Positions 1 to 7,626 of a stretch of 18,718 bases of DNA are shown here, piece by piece; the stretch's first letter is position 1; every line of letters begins with the position of its first letter. The notes under the pieces were generated by a model that searched no databases, was not told where the DNA came from, and saw only the letters and a list, made by a program, of their open reading frames with translations. The position numbers and the translations under genes were made by a program. Source of the stretch: JACCXJ01 sp052387115 (GTDB taxonomy: Bacteria; Pseudomonadota; Gammaproteobacteria; JACCXJ01); the NCBI GenBank assembly GCA_052387115.1, contig JBQTJM010000068.1, positions 1 through 18,718 of the forward strand, given 5' to 3'.

Positions 1-509
1 AGCCCGCGCGAGAAAACCACCTGCGGGCGCAACCAGCCCAGCGAACAGGCGATGGGAGACATCTCATCGATTACCCGATAGCCCGCCCCCGCCACGGCTT
101 TGGCACCGGCTGCCAGCCGTGCGCCCACACGCCGGAGCCGAGCACACCATATCAGCACGGCAGACAGGCCGATGATCAATACGCACAGTACGATGAGACC
201 GGCGAGGCGGCCGGGATCGCTCGCGGCCAAGGCCGGGACATGGGCCATACATCCTTCCAACGGATGGCAGTGGTGGTCAACGAATCCGGCACCAAGCGCC
301 GGAAGGAAAGTCAGCAGCGTGCTGAGCAGCGCCACAGCCATAGGCCACGACCCTATCCATAGCAGTATATGGGCACGCTGATGCGGTATGTACCGCAAGA
401 TCATCGGACGCACCCGGCGATACACCGTGCCGGCAAACGCGCCCAAGCACAAGGCAAGTAGCGCGAACGCGACGAGCGCCAGAGGGAGAATAGCCAAGGT
501 TTCGTTCAT
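1..509 (-). CDS. BlaR1/M56-family membrane metalloprotease, N-terminal part (runs off left edge)
   Basis: Reading leftward from an ATG at 509 there is an open frame to the window edge (169 codons). I see three hydrophobic segments, at about residues 2-25, 45-70 and 100-122. Between the last two is a Cys/His-rich extracytoplasmic loop (DHHCHPLEGC). Near the edge, the stretch YRVIDEMSPIACSLGWLRPQVVFSRG matches in character the conserved region of M56/BlaR1 proteins just before the HExxH zinc site, which would lie outside the window. Its start codon overlaps the stop of the BlaI-type repressor (ATGA), the usual repressor-sensor protease arrangement. In this family the protease senses a signal and inactivates the repressor. 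The signal here cannot be read from the sequence; the gene beside it is a TonB receptor rather than a beta-lactamase. Frame and topology are seen; the family call is from motif resemblance. Confidence 0.75.
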   Translation of the reverse strand, partial: MNETLAILPLALVAFALLALCLGAFAGTVYRRVRPMILRYIPHQRAHILLWIGSWPMAVALLSTLLTFLPALGAGFVDHHCHPLEGCMAHVPALAASDPGRLAGLIVLCVLIIGLSAVLIWCARLRRVGARLAAGAKAVAGAGYRVIDEMSPIACSLGWLRPQVVFSRG

Positions 510-934
510 GATTCCGACTCCTCGGTAGAGCCCTCGCCACGACGCGGCTGGGCGTCCACCCACCGTTGTAATCGATCCAGCGTCTCGCGATCGGCGTCAT
601 CTGCGAGCTCGATAAAACTCGACACCAGCGGTTGCAACTCGCCACGCCCCAGGCACGCGATGATTTCGCCGATGCTGTCGCCGATCAATGCCCCGCGTTT
701 GACGGCTGCGGTGTAGCAGTAGGCATGACCGATCTTGCTGCGTCGCAACAACTGCTTTCGACACAGGCGCTGCAGCGTGCTTTGTACCGTGCTGAGACTC
801 ACAGCATGCTGGTCTTGCAGCGCCGACTGCACCGCCTTCGCATCGGCCTCCACCGACGCCCATACGGCCTTAAGCACGCGGATTTCGAGCGCGCCCAGCG
901 GGGGGGTGTGCCAACGAATTCCAGGTTTACGCAT
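506..934 (-). CDS. BlaI/MecI/CopY-type winged-helix transcriptional repressor
   Basis: The 142-aa product starts MRKPGIRWHTPPLGALEIRV. Residues about 12-75 form the Penicillinase_R winged helix: a leucine/glutamate-anchored first helix, the AVW segment, the recognition helix SLSTVQSTLQRL and the RSKIGHAYCYTA wing. The C-terminal part is the helical dimerisation region. I prefer the ATG at 934. The frame stays open to an ATG at 964, but that would add a non-family N-terminus. Its stop overlaps the start of the M56 protease gene (ATGA). The gene diverges from the TonB receptor, with about 100 bp between starts, so it probably controls itself, the protease and perhaps the receptor. A TATCAT hexamer on the minus strand close to the start could be a -10 box, but I could not find a convincing operator palindrome. 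Confidence 0.85.
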   Translation of the reverse strand: MRKPGIRWHTPPLGALEIRVLKAVWASVEADAKAVQSALQDQHAVSLSTVQSTLQRLCRKQLLRRSKIGHAYCYTAAVKRGALIGDSIGEIIACLGRGELQPLVSSFIELADDADRETLDRLQRWVDAQPRRGEGSTEESES

Positions 935-967
935 ACGTACATGATAGTCGACCGCCCATCGCACGTA

Positions 968-994
968 AAAAAACCGAGCTGTTCTCGGTTTTTT
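968..994. terminator. Perfect 11-bp A-tract/T-tract hairpin in a divergent promoter region
   Basis: AAAAAACCGAG (968-978) and CTCGGTTTTTT (984-994) are exact inverted repeats around a 5-nt loop. The shape is that of an intrinsic terminator readable on both strands. It lies between two divergent genes, so it cannot simply end either of them. It may be a transcriptional attenuator in the leader of the receptor or the repressor, a barrier to antisense transcription, or a protein-binding palindrome. Confidence 0.6.
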
Positions 995-1034
995 GACCGA
1001 CTCTTAGACTGTTGGCCGTTTCGGGAGATCACTC

Positions 1035-3128
1035 ATGTACAACGCTACAAGAACACTTCGTCTTCAGGGCCTGCGCACCGGGATCGCACTGGTAGTCTGC
1101 CTGTCGGTCCTGGGCCTCGTTCCGTGGGCCGCCGCCCAGGGGGATGAGCCCGTGCAGCTCCCGCCCATCGAGGTCACCGAGCGCTACGATTCCCTCATCG
1201 GGCTCGGCGACTCGGCCACCGAAGGCCGGATCGGACCCGAGCAGATCGAGTCGCGTCCGCTGCTCCGCCCCGGCGAGGTCCTGGAAACCGTGCCGGGGGT
1301 GATCGTCACCCAGCATTCGGGGGCCGGCAAGGCCAACCAGTTTTTCCTACGGGGATTCAACCTCGACCATGGCACCGACTTCGCCACCTCGGTGGCCGGG
1401 ATCCCGGTGAATTTCCCCACCCACGGCCACGGCCAGGGCTACACCGATCTGAATTTCGTGATCCCCGAGATCATCGGCGGGATCGATTACCGCAAAGGGC
1501 CTTACTATGCCGACGAGGGGGATTTCTCGGCGGCCGGCGCGGCCCACATCAATTACGCGGACACTCTCCCGCATCACCTGGTCCAGGTCACGGCCGGCAG
1601 TTACGAGTACTACCGCGGCCTCCTGGCCGGCTCGACCGCGCTCGCGGCCGGGCAGGTGCTCGGCGCCTTCGAGGTCTACGATAACGACGGTCCCTGGGAC
1701 AACCCGGATGACTACCGCCGATACAACGGGGTGCTGCGCTACAGCCGCGGCGATGCCCTCAACGGTTTCAACCTGACCGCCATGGGCTACGGCGGGGATT
1801 GGAACGCCACCGATCAAATACCGCGCCGCGCCGTGGATGGCGGCCTCATCGGGCGCTTCGGTGCCTTGGATGAGAGCGATGGCGGCCATACCCATCGCTA
1901 CAGCGCCTCCGGGGAGTGGCGGCGGAGCACCGCGGATACGGCAACCCATGTCCATGGTTATTTCCTCGATTATGGGCTGAACCTGTTTTCCAACTTCACC
2001 TTCTTTCTCGACGACCCGGTCAACGGCGACCAGTTCGAGCAGGAGGACCGGCGCCAGGTGTATGGCCTCTCCGGCCACCATTCCTGGTTTCCCACCTGGG
2101 GCGGGCTCGACATCGAGAACACCGTGGGCTTGCAGATCCGCTATGACGACATCGGGAGCGTCGGGCTCTTCAACACCCGCGAACGCCGGCGGCAAAGCAC
2201 CACGCGGAAGGACCGCGTGAATCAGGTGAGCGTCTCGCCTTATGTCCAGAACCGCACCCGCTGGTACCCGAAGTTCCGCACCGTGGCGGGCCTGCGGGGT
2301 GACTTCTACGACTTCGATGTCGATTCGAACGACCCGCGCAATTCGGGCACTGCCAACGATGGGCTCGCGAGCCCCAAGCTCGGCCTCATCTTCGGCCCCT
2401 GGTTCGATACCGAGTATTACATCAACCTGGGCTATGGCTTCCACAGCAACGACGGCCGCGGCGCCACCACCACGGTGGACCCCAAGAGCGGCGAGTCGGT
2501 CGAGCCGGTGGACCCGCTGGTGCGGGCCGAGGGTTTCGATGTGGGCCTGCGAACCGCGCTGGTCCCGGACCTCGACAGCACCCTGTCGCTCTGGCTCCTC
2601 GAGCTCGATTCGGAGCTGCTCTTCATCGGGGATGCGGGCACCACCGAGGCCAGCCGCCCGAGCCGGCGCTACGGGGTCGAGTGGACCAATTATTATCGTC
2701 CGCTGCCCTGGCTCGTGTTCGATGCCGACTTCTCCTTCTCCAGGGCGCGCTTTTCCGACGACGACCCCGCGGGGGATCACATCCCGGGCGCGGTCGAGAC
2801 GGTGATCGCGGCCGGTGTCACGATCGACGATCTCAAGGGTTTCTTCGGCGGGCTCCGGGTGCGTTATTTCGGACCCCGGCCCCTCACCGAGGACGACAGC
2901 GTGCGCTCGGCAGCCACCACGCTCGTCAACGCCGACGTCGGCTACAAGATCCGCGACGATCTGCGCGTCGGCGTCGAGATTTTCAACCTCCTAGACGCTG
3001 AAGACAGCGACATCGAGTATTTCTACGCCTCGCGCCTCTCCGGGGAGCCTGCCGCAGGTGTCGACGACATCCATTTCCATCCCGTCGAGCCACGTTCGGT
3101 GCGCGTCACTCTGGGCCTGTCGTTCTGA
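1035..3128 (+). CDS. TonB-dependent outer-membrane receptor
   Basis: The product has 697 aa, a usual length for the family. It has a Sec signal peptide (basic start, hydrophobic core at about 15-30, likely cleavage after WAAA near residue 34). The sequence PPIEVTERYD just after it resembles a TonB box region. The plug domain spans about residues 50-165, with the conserved LRPGEVLETVPGVIV and FFLRGFNLDHGTDF blocks. The rest is a beta-barrel with alternating aromatic strands, ending VRVTLGLSF with the C-terminal aromatic used by the BAM machinery. GGGAG at 1023-1027 is well placed before the ATG. The substrate (siderophore, metal complex, sugar or other) cannot be read from sequence. A histidine-rich plug loop (PTHGHGQGYTDLN) and a divergent BlaI-type repressor make a metal or cofactor plausible, which is inference only. 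Confidence 0.9.
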   Translation: MYNATRTLRLQGLRTGIALVVCLSVLGLVPWAAAQGDEPVQLPPIEVTERYDSLIGLGDSATEGRIGPEQIESRPLLRPGEVLETVPGVIVTQHSGAGKANQFFLRGFNLDHGTDFATSVAGIPVNFPTHGHGQGYTDLNFVIPEIIGGIDYRKGPYYADEGDFSAAGAAHINYADTLPHHLVQVTAGSYEYYRGLLAGSTALAAGQVLGAFEVYDNDGPWDNPDDYRRYNGVLRYSRGDALNGFNLTAMGYGGDWNATDQIPRRAVDGGLIGRFGALDESDGGHTHRYSASGEWRRSTADTATHVHGYFLDYGLNLFSNFTFFLDDPVNGDQFEQEDRRQVYGLSGHHSWFPTWGGLDIENTVGLQIRYDDIGSVGLFNTRERRRQSTTRKDRVNQVSVSPYVQNRTRWYPKFRTVAGLRGDFYDFDVDSNDPRNSGTANDGLASPKLGLIFGPWFDTEYYINLGYGFHSNDGRGATTTVDPKSGESVEPVDPLVRAEGFDVGLRTALVPDLDSTLSLWLLELDSELLFIGDAGTTEASRPSRRYGVEWTNYYRPLPWLVFDADFSFSRARFSDDDPAGDHIPGAVETVIAAGVTIDDLKGFFGGLRVRYFGPRPLTEDDSVRSAATTLVNADVGYKIRDDLRVGVEIFNLLDAEDSDIEYFYASRLSGEPAAGVDDIHFHPVEPRSVRVTLGLSF

Positions 3129-3305
3129 ACATGGCGGCCAGGCGCGCCAAGCAGGCGCTCCCCGGCCCAAGATAGGCGCACGACGGGTTTCTGGTCTCTG
3201 CTTGCGGCCCGAGCCGGAGTCGCGTGCGGTCTACCTACGAACTAAGTGCCACGGCGCAAGTCGTAGCTTGATGAGCCCAGTCGGCGGCGATGTAGGCGTG
3301 ATGTC

Positions 3306-3821
3306 ATGATGTCCCTACGGTACCCTTTGGGGCTGGCCCTGCTGTTGTCGCTCGGCGCCTGCCAGAGCATCGTGCCCATCGAGATCCGCGAGCCCCCCAC
3401 AGGCAGCCCGCCCCTTAGCGAGGCCCGTGAAAAGGTGCGTGCGTTCGAAGGGGTGCGCGTGCGCTGGGGTGGGACCATCGTCTCCGTCAAGAACCGCGAG
3501 ACTGACACCTTGATCGAGATCCTTGGTAAGGCGCTGGGGAGCGATGGCGAGCCGGTCGCTGCCGACGACTCCCTGGGACGGTTCATGGTCCGCGTCGAGG
3601 GCTTCCTCGACCCGGCGATCTATCGTCCCAGCCGGGACGTCACAGTCTACGGCAGCCTCGAAAAACCCATCGAGCGCACGGTGGGAGAGCGACCGTACAC
3701 GTTCCCCGTGGTCCAATCCCAGACCCTCTACCTCTGGCCGGACGAGCCGGACTACTATCGCCGCGATGGGGGCCCCGACATCCACTTCGGCGTAGGGGTC
3801 GGCGTCGGGTTCGGCGATTGA
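3306..3821 (+). CDS. Slp-family outer-membrane lipoprotein
   Basis: The product has 171 aa. A short lipoprotein signal peptide ends in the lipobox LGAC with Cys19, followed by Q20-S21, which predicts outer-membrane sorting. The body has the Slp-family pattern: VRWGGTIVSVKNRETDTLIEI, then a GRFMVRVEGFLDPAIY segment, VTVYGSLEKPIER and the YTFPVVQSQTLYLWP block. The tail HFGVGVGVGFGD is a Gly/Val alternation. The start may be either of two adjacent ATG codons (3306 or 3309). It lies 177 bp downstream of the TonB receptor on the same strand, with no clear terminator between, so it could be cotranscribed. Slp proteins are starvation or acid-stress associated outer-membrane lipoproteins of uncertain mechanism. 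Confidence 0.88.
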   Translation: MMSLRYPLGLALLLSLGACQSIVPIEIREPPTGSPPLSEAREKVRAFEGVRVRWGGTIVSVKNRETDTLIEILGKALGSDGEPVAADDSLGRFMVRVEGFLDPAIYRPSRDVTVYGSLEKPIERTVGERPYTFPVVQSQTLYLWPDEPDYYRRDGGPDIHFGVGVGVGFGD

Positions 3822-3953
3822 CGTCACGAGGTGGAATAGTCTGAAAGCGATCAAATCCAGTCGACCCCGATTTCCTTATGGCTGGCGGCTGGCTGGTCAG
3901 AGGACGGTATTCCTGGGCGAGCTTCGCGGTCCTTCACGGGTGCATGGACGGGC

Positions 3954-4733
3954 GTGAGCGGCTCGGGCAAGATGCGCCCGATGGCCAGGCTCACGACCCG
4001 CTTCATACGCGACTCTCGGGACCTGGTCGAGCATTTCGACCGCCTCGCTCCGGACTATCTTGACGCCCACGGCCCCACCGAGCACCTGCTCGCCTACCGT
4101 CTCGGGATCATCCGCCGGTTCCTGGCGACGGCGCAGATGGGCACGTTGCTCGAGATGGGTTGCGGGACAGCCATCCACCTGCTTGCGCTCGCGGGGAGGT
4201 TCGGACAGGCGCACGGGATCGATGTGTCTCCCGAAATGGTGCGCGTTGCCTGCCGGCACGCCGAGCTCTCAGCGTGGCGGGCTCGGATCTCGCTCCGCGT
4301 CGACGCGGCGGAGGAGTTGGCGACGGTCGAGAATGGTTCGGTCGACGTCGTGCTGTGCGTAGGGGCGTTGGAGCATATGCTCGACCGGCCCCGCGCCGTG
4401 CGCCAGGTGCAACGGGTACTCCGGGTCGGAGGCGTCTTCCTCTGTCTGACTCCCAACGGTGGCTACTGCTGGTACCGGCATCTCGCGCCGAGACTCGGGC
4501 TCGACACCCGTCACCTGTCGACCGATCGGTTCCTGACCGCCCGCGAGGTGGAGACGCTCGTCGACGGTGCGAAATTGGCGCTCCAGCGCCTCGAGCACTG
4601 GCGGTTCATTCCCCAGGGCGACCTTCCGGTCGGCTGGGGCTACGTGCTTCGAGCGCTGGACTGGGTCGGAGCGCATCTGAGGGTCGGAGCTCTCCGAGGC
4701 GGGATCGCCTTTTCCGCCGTCCGCACGGACTGA
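3954..4733 (+). CDS. Class I SAM-dependent methyltransferase (UbiE/Methyltransf_11 type)
   Basis: The product has up to 259 aa. Residues 26-36 (EHFDRLAPDYL) resemble the N-terminal helix of UbiE-like enzymes. Motif I is LLEMGCGTAIH at 65-75. The acidic ribose-binding residue is in HGIDVSPEM at about 88-94. Motif II/III is VDVVLCVGALEHM, followed by VLRVGGVFLCLTPNGG. The first start considered is GTG at 3954; ATG at 3972 or 3981 is equally possible, and no strong ribosome-binding site decides between them. The substrate is unknown. It converges on the glycosyltransferase/pterin-like operon but is on the other strand, so a shared pathway is only a guess. Confidence 0.85.
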   Translation: MSGSGKMRPMARLTTRFIRDSRDLVEHFDRLAPDYLDAHGPTEHLLAYRLGIIRRFLATAQMGTLLEMGCGTAIHLLALAGRFGQAHGIDVSPEMVRVACRHAELSAWRARISLRVDAAEELATVENGSVDVVLCVGALEHMLDRPRAVRQVQRVLRVGGVFLCLTPNGGYCWYRHLAPRLGLDTRHLSTDRFLTAREVETLVDGAKLALQRLEHWRFIPQGDLPVGWGYVLRALDWVGAHLRVGALRGGIAFSAVRTD

Positions 4734-4740
4734 AGTCCTC

Positions 4741-4799
4741 AGGGGTTGTGAAAAAATCGTCGCGAGATCCCGAGCGCGCTAGATTTTTTGACAACCTCT
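4741..4799. repeat. Palindromic intergenic unit, likely bidirectional terminator
   Basis: Arms 4741-4758 and 4782-4799 are inverted repeats of 18 bp with two mismatches. Each carries a run of six A or T (core GTTGTGAAAAAATC against GATTTTTTGACAAC). The centre has short GCGC complementarity. The element starts a few bases after the methyltransferase stop at 4733, and its right end touches the stop codon (4801-4799) of the convergent pterin-fold gene. It fits a terminator shared by convergent operons. A small palindromic mobile unit is an alternative. Confidence 0.6.
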
Positions 4800-5206
4800 C
4801 AGGCCGAGACCGCGCCGCCGAGCGGGCGCCGGTACGCGGCGCTGGCGTTGTCGTCCTCCCAGATCGTGACCTCGAGGGCCGTGACGTTGGGCGTCGTCAC
4901 GAGCAGGAGGTCGCTCACGATCCGCGCGAAGTTCTCGACACTCGGGTTCAGCCCCTCGAACTCGGGTAGCTCGTTGAGGGTGCGGTCGCGGTAGCGCTTG
5001 ACCAGGCCGTCCAACTTGTCGTCGATGTCGCTGATGTCGAGGAGGAAGCCGTGCCGGTCCAGGCTCGTTCCTTCGTACCGCGCTTCGATCCGATAGCAGT
5101 GCGAGTTCACCTCGTTCTCCCGACCCCAGTCGCCGCCGACGAGGAAGTGTTGGGCGATGAGCTCTCGCCTCACGGTGACGCTGTAAAGGGGAACGCTCAT
5201 CGTCAT
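4799..5206 (-). CDS. Divergent 6-pyruvoyl-tetrahydropterin synthase / QueD-fold enzyme
   Basis: The product has 135 aa, a normal length for this T-fold family. Seen: IAQH with His20 (the AAH zinc histidine), SHCY with His36 (second His of HGH), GFLLDISDI (GMVxDF equivalent), LNPSVENFA at 86-94 (NPTxE equivalent) and TIWED with Glu117 (the pterin-anchoring ET glutamate). Missing, by manual alignment to canonical QueD: the first HGH histidine is Asn34, the catalytic cysteine position is Glu30, and the Asp-His pair is Asp74-Arg75. Canonical chemistry on dihydroneopterin triphosphate is therefore doubtful. ATG at 5206 has AGGAGAA six bases upstream, and its ATGA overlaps the stop of the deacetylase-like gene. 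It is the last gene of the operon. Carboxy- or pyruvoyl-tetrahydropterin synthesis or a changed pterin reaction are both possible. Confidence 0.8.
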   Translation of the reverse strand: MTMSVPLYSVTVRRELIAQHFLVGGDWGRENEVNSHCYRIEARYEGTSLDRHGFLLDISDIDDKLDGLVKRYRDRTLNELPEFEGLNPSVENFARIVSDLLLVTTPNVTALEVTIWEDDNASAAYRRPLGGAVSA

Positions 5207-6111
5207 GTCTTCTCCTGCGGAGATGGGGGGCGGCACCTGTCTCGCATCAGTTCCCGCAACGGTCGCCAGCCGATGATCTCGATACCGCTCCGGCGCAAGT
5301 GAGACCGCAACTCGACGTTGCGGAAGGTCTCGAAGTCGGCCACTCTCTGGCGCCAATCGCCGGCGGTGGCCCGCAGCTCCGGCGAGTCCGTGGCCGGGTG
5401 GGTTATCAAGTAGGTGAGGCCGGGGGGTAGCTCGTCGAAAAGCCTCTTCGTCAGGTCCAACCATCGGGTCGTCGGCCATCGGGTCATCGGCTCCTCCAAG
5501 GGCATCTCCCTGAGATGATCGAAAACCGGGAGCCCCTGCTCCTCCCATCCAGCGATGGCCGCCTCGGACAGCGCCGCGACCCACTGCGGCTGGCGCGTCA
5601 TTAAAACCGGTAGTCGACGGGCGAAGCCGAGATCCACGTAACGGCCAACCAACGACCCGGCCAGCATCGAGAACATGTGGCAGTCGACGTGGGTGAGATC
5701 CAGGCCCGCCGCCAGGGCACGGTCGACCTGGGCCTCCATTTCGCCGCGGGTCGCCTTTGGGTCGAGACCACGCCACAGGTCCTGGTTGCGATAGAAGTAC
5801 CCCTCCTCGTCCAACAGGCCCGAGGCCGGATCCCGGGTCGAGATCGGTCCCCAGCGATAACTGTCCCATTCGCTGGTCAAGGTCAGGTGCACGCCGATGT
5901 CGATGTCGGGATTCCCTCGACAGCCGGCGGCCACCGCGGGGAACCAGGGGCACGGAACCATCACCGATCCGGAGGAGATTACCCCGTGCTCGGCGAGCTC
6001 GAAGAACGCGTTCACCGTTGCGTTGCACATCCCGATATCGTCGGCATGGACGATCACCACGCGATCGGCCGCCGAGAATCCGAGCTCCCGCAAGGTGGTA
6101 TTGTGGGTCAC
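5203..6111 (-). CDS. ChbG/YdjC/HpnK-family carbohydrate deacetylase-like protein
   Basis: From a GTG at 6111 the product is 302 aa, the usual size. Family marks: VVIVHADDIGMCNATVNAF with the metal-binding Asp-Asp at 24-25, the GVHLTLTSEW segment with His75, and THVDCHMFSML with His141 and His145. Later regions are PPGLTYLITHPA and SGIEIIGWRPL. ChbG deacetylates chitobiose and HpnK acts on N-acetylglucosaminyl hopanoids, so an N-acetyl sugar or glycoside is the expected kind of substrate. The open frame extends to 6210, but GTG 6111 is chosen because it makes a GTGA overlap with the upstream methyltransferase stop. That frame also fits the family N-terminus. The downstream gene overlaps as ATGA. 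Confidence 0.85.
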   Translation of the reverse strand: MTHNTTLRELGFSAADRVVIVHADDIGMCNATVNAFFELAEHGVISSGSVMVPCPWFPAVAAGCRGNPDIDIGVHLTLTSEWDSYRWGPISTRDPASGLLDEEGYFYRNQDLWRGLDPKATRGEMEAQVDRALAAGLDLTHVDCHMFSMLAGSLVGRYVDLGFARRLPVLMTRQPQWVAALSEAAIAGWEEQGLPVFDHLREMPLEEPMTRWPTTRWLDLTKRLFDELPPGLTYLITHPATDSPELRATAGDWRQRVADFETFRNVELRSHLRRSGIEIIGWRPLRELMRDRCRPPSPQEKT

Positions 6112-6725
6112 GAGGTGCCGCGGATGCGATACACGGTGTCCGTGACCTTGGTCACCGCAATCGGGAACCATTCCGCCAGGGCCTCGAGGTCCTCGTAGCA
6201 GAGCTGCCATCGGGGATCGTCCTCTACCGTGAAGTCCATTCCCCGCTGATCGGTCAAGACACTACCGCCCGGCCGCAAACACCCTAGATAATTATCCACC
6301 ATACGATAGAAATGATACTTGCAGCAAGCAAAGCTCGCCAAATTGTTGTCGATGATGAAGTCGTAGCGGTTCTCGATCCTCGCGAGGAAATCCCGGCCGT
6401 ACTTGTTCAGGAGGGACACCGTGTAGTTGGCGATGTGAAGCGAATCGGCGAGGGTCTTTTCACGTTCGCTCACGGTCAGGCCGTCGATGAGGCGTACCCG
6501 GCCGGCAAAGCGTTGGGCGAACCGCGAATTGCCGACGCCGACGTGGAGGATCTGCCGGCCGTCGAGGTCCATCCGCTCCAGGGCGTCCTCGATCCTCTGC
6601 TGGTCGACCGTCGTGTCCTCCCGGGTGTGGTCCACCCAGATCGGCAGGTCGAGCGCCAGCCCGGGATGCTCCAGTTGGCCGCACACCTCCGGGCAGGCAT
6701 CGTAGCGACTCGTCTGTTTCGACAT
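6108..6725 (-). CDS. SAM-dependent methyltransferase-like protein (operon, second)
   Basis: The 205-aa product starts MSKQTSRYDACPEVCGQL. The Rossmann-type motif I appears as ILHVGVGNSRFAQRFAG at about residues 57-73. An acidic strand end follows at VRLIDGLTVSE. YDFIIDNNLASFACC is in the post-II position and CLRPGGSVLTDQRG is the motif III strand. The N-terminal pair Cys11/Cys15 is unusual for the family, but I cannot assign a role. The start is ATG 6725, five bases after the stop of the other methyltransferase. The stop overlaps the next start (GTGA). The larger open frame reaching 6890 overlaps the upstream gene and is not used. The substrate is unknown. Confidence 0.78.
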   Translation of the reverse strand: MSKQTSRYDACPEVCGQLEHPGLALDLPIWVDHTREDTTVDQQRIEDALERMDLDGRQILHVGVGNSRFAQRFAGRVRLIDGLTVSEREKTLADSLHIANYTVSLLNKYGRDFLARIENRYDFIIDNNLASFACCKYHFYRMVDNYLGCLRPGGSVLTDQRGMDFTVEDDPRWQLCYEDLEALAEWFPIAVTKVTDTVYRIRGTS

Positions 6726-6730
6726 ACGGG

Positions 6731-7600
6731 CTAGGCCTTCCCGGTCCTGCGGGCGACGAAGAGCCGGTAGTGGACGTCGCCCGAAGCGTGCAAGCGCTCG
6801 AGCGCGATCCCGCCGAGAAAGGCGGAGACGACCGTGCGAACCGGCGACAGCGGGATGGCTCGATGGAGATTGGAATAGATACTCTCCCATCGGTCGAGGA
6901 CATGCTCATCGCGGGGCACCATGAGCGAGCTGAGGTCCTCCTCATGGATCAACGTCAGACGGGCGCGGCAGAGGGCAGCCCGGTAGTCCTCCTGCGAAGG
7001 GTAGCGGGCGCAACCCCAATGGGCGCGCAGCAGGGCCGCCTCGGCCGGCCGTACGCGCTCGAGGTCGCCTGTCGCCATGTCGTCCAGGATGAGCAGCACG
7101 CCGCCGGGACGGAGCGCGCTCGCCAGGTTTTGGATCGTCCGATCGAGGTCCGCCGAATGGATGAGCGACTCGATGGCGACCACCGCGTCGAAGTCCGGTT
7201 CGAGGGCTGCGTCGTAGCTCTGCAGGTGGAACCGGCAGGATGCCTCGATGCCCCGCCGTCGCGCCTCGCGCCGGGCGACCCCGAGCTGGACCCGGCTCAG
7301 GGTGAGGCCGTCATAGCGACCACCGATCCGGCGCTGCCAGTGGAAGACCGTGCCGCCGAAGCCGCAGCCGGCATCGAGCACCCGCGGCTCGGGATCGAGA
7401 CCGGCCACCTCCAGCAGACGCTCGTTGACATACTCGAGGCCGGCCGTGCGGCCGCCCGCGCCGCCGGGCTGGCTCGAAACATCCAACCTCTTGTGCATCG
7501 TGAACGCGGCGAAGCGATCGCGGTAGGAGAGCCAGTTGCTCACCTGGACGTAGCGCGACAGCCAGTCGTAGAAGTCGGGGATCTGCTCGTGGGTGATCAA
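6731..7600 (-). CDS. SAM-dependent methyltransferase (operon, first)
   Basis: The product has 289 aa. Motif I is RVLDAGCGFGGTVFHW at 73-88. DGLTLSRVQLGVAR follows the acidic position. FDAVVAIESLIHSADL is the motif II region and LRPGGVLLILDDMA motif III. The C-terminal part has no clear subfamily signature to my eye; small-molecule or isoprenoid/quinone methylases share this layout. The start appears to be TTG at 7600 (ITHEQIPDFYDW), with GGGAG a few bases upstream and no better ATG until residue 35. The same TTG context recurs as a stray fragment at 18233-18283. The gene lies 26 bp after the glycosyltransferase stop. Confidence 0.85.
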   Translation of the reverse strand: MITHEQIPDFYDWLSRYVQVSNWLSYRDRFAAFTMHKRLDVSSQPGGAGGRTAGLEYVNERLLEVAGLDPEPRVLDAGCGFGGTVFHWQRRIGGRYDGLTLSRVQLGVARREARRRGIEASCRFHLQSYDAALEPDFDAVVAIESLIHSADLDRTIQNLASALRPGGVLLILDDMATGDLERVRPAEAALLRAHWGCARYPSQEDYRAALCRARLTLIHEEDLSSLMVPRDEHVLDRWESIYSNLHRAIPLSPVRTVVSAFLGGIALERLHASGDVHYRLFVARRTGKA

Positions 7601-7626
7601 GGCGTCGTCTCCCGGGGTTTCTCACG

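Noticed and set aside
1347..2780. 477-codon open frame on the minus strand
   Set aside because: It is antisense to the TonB receptor, with low-complexity V/A/E/G-rich composition from high-GC codon bias; the plus-strand frame has clear family motifs.
4799..6028. 409-codon minus frame covering the PTPS-like gene and beyond
   Set aside because: Only its last 135 codons match a family. The rest is the shadow of the deacetylase-like gene, and an ATG with a strong ribosome-binding site at 5206 marks the real start.
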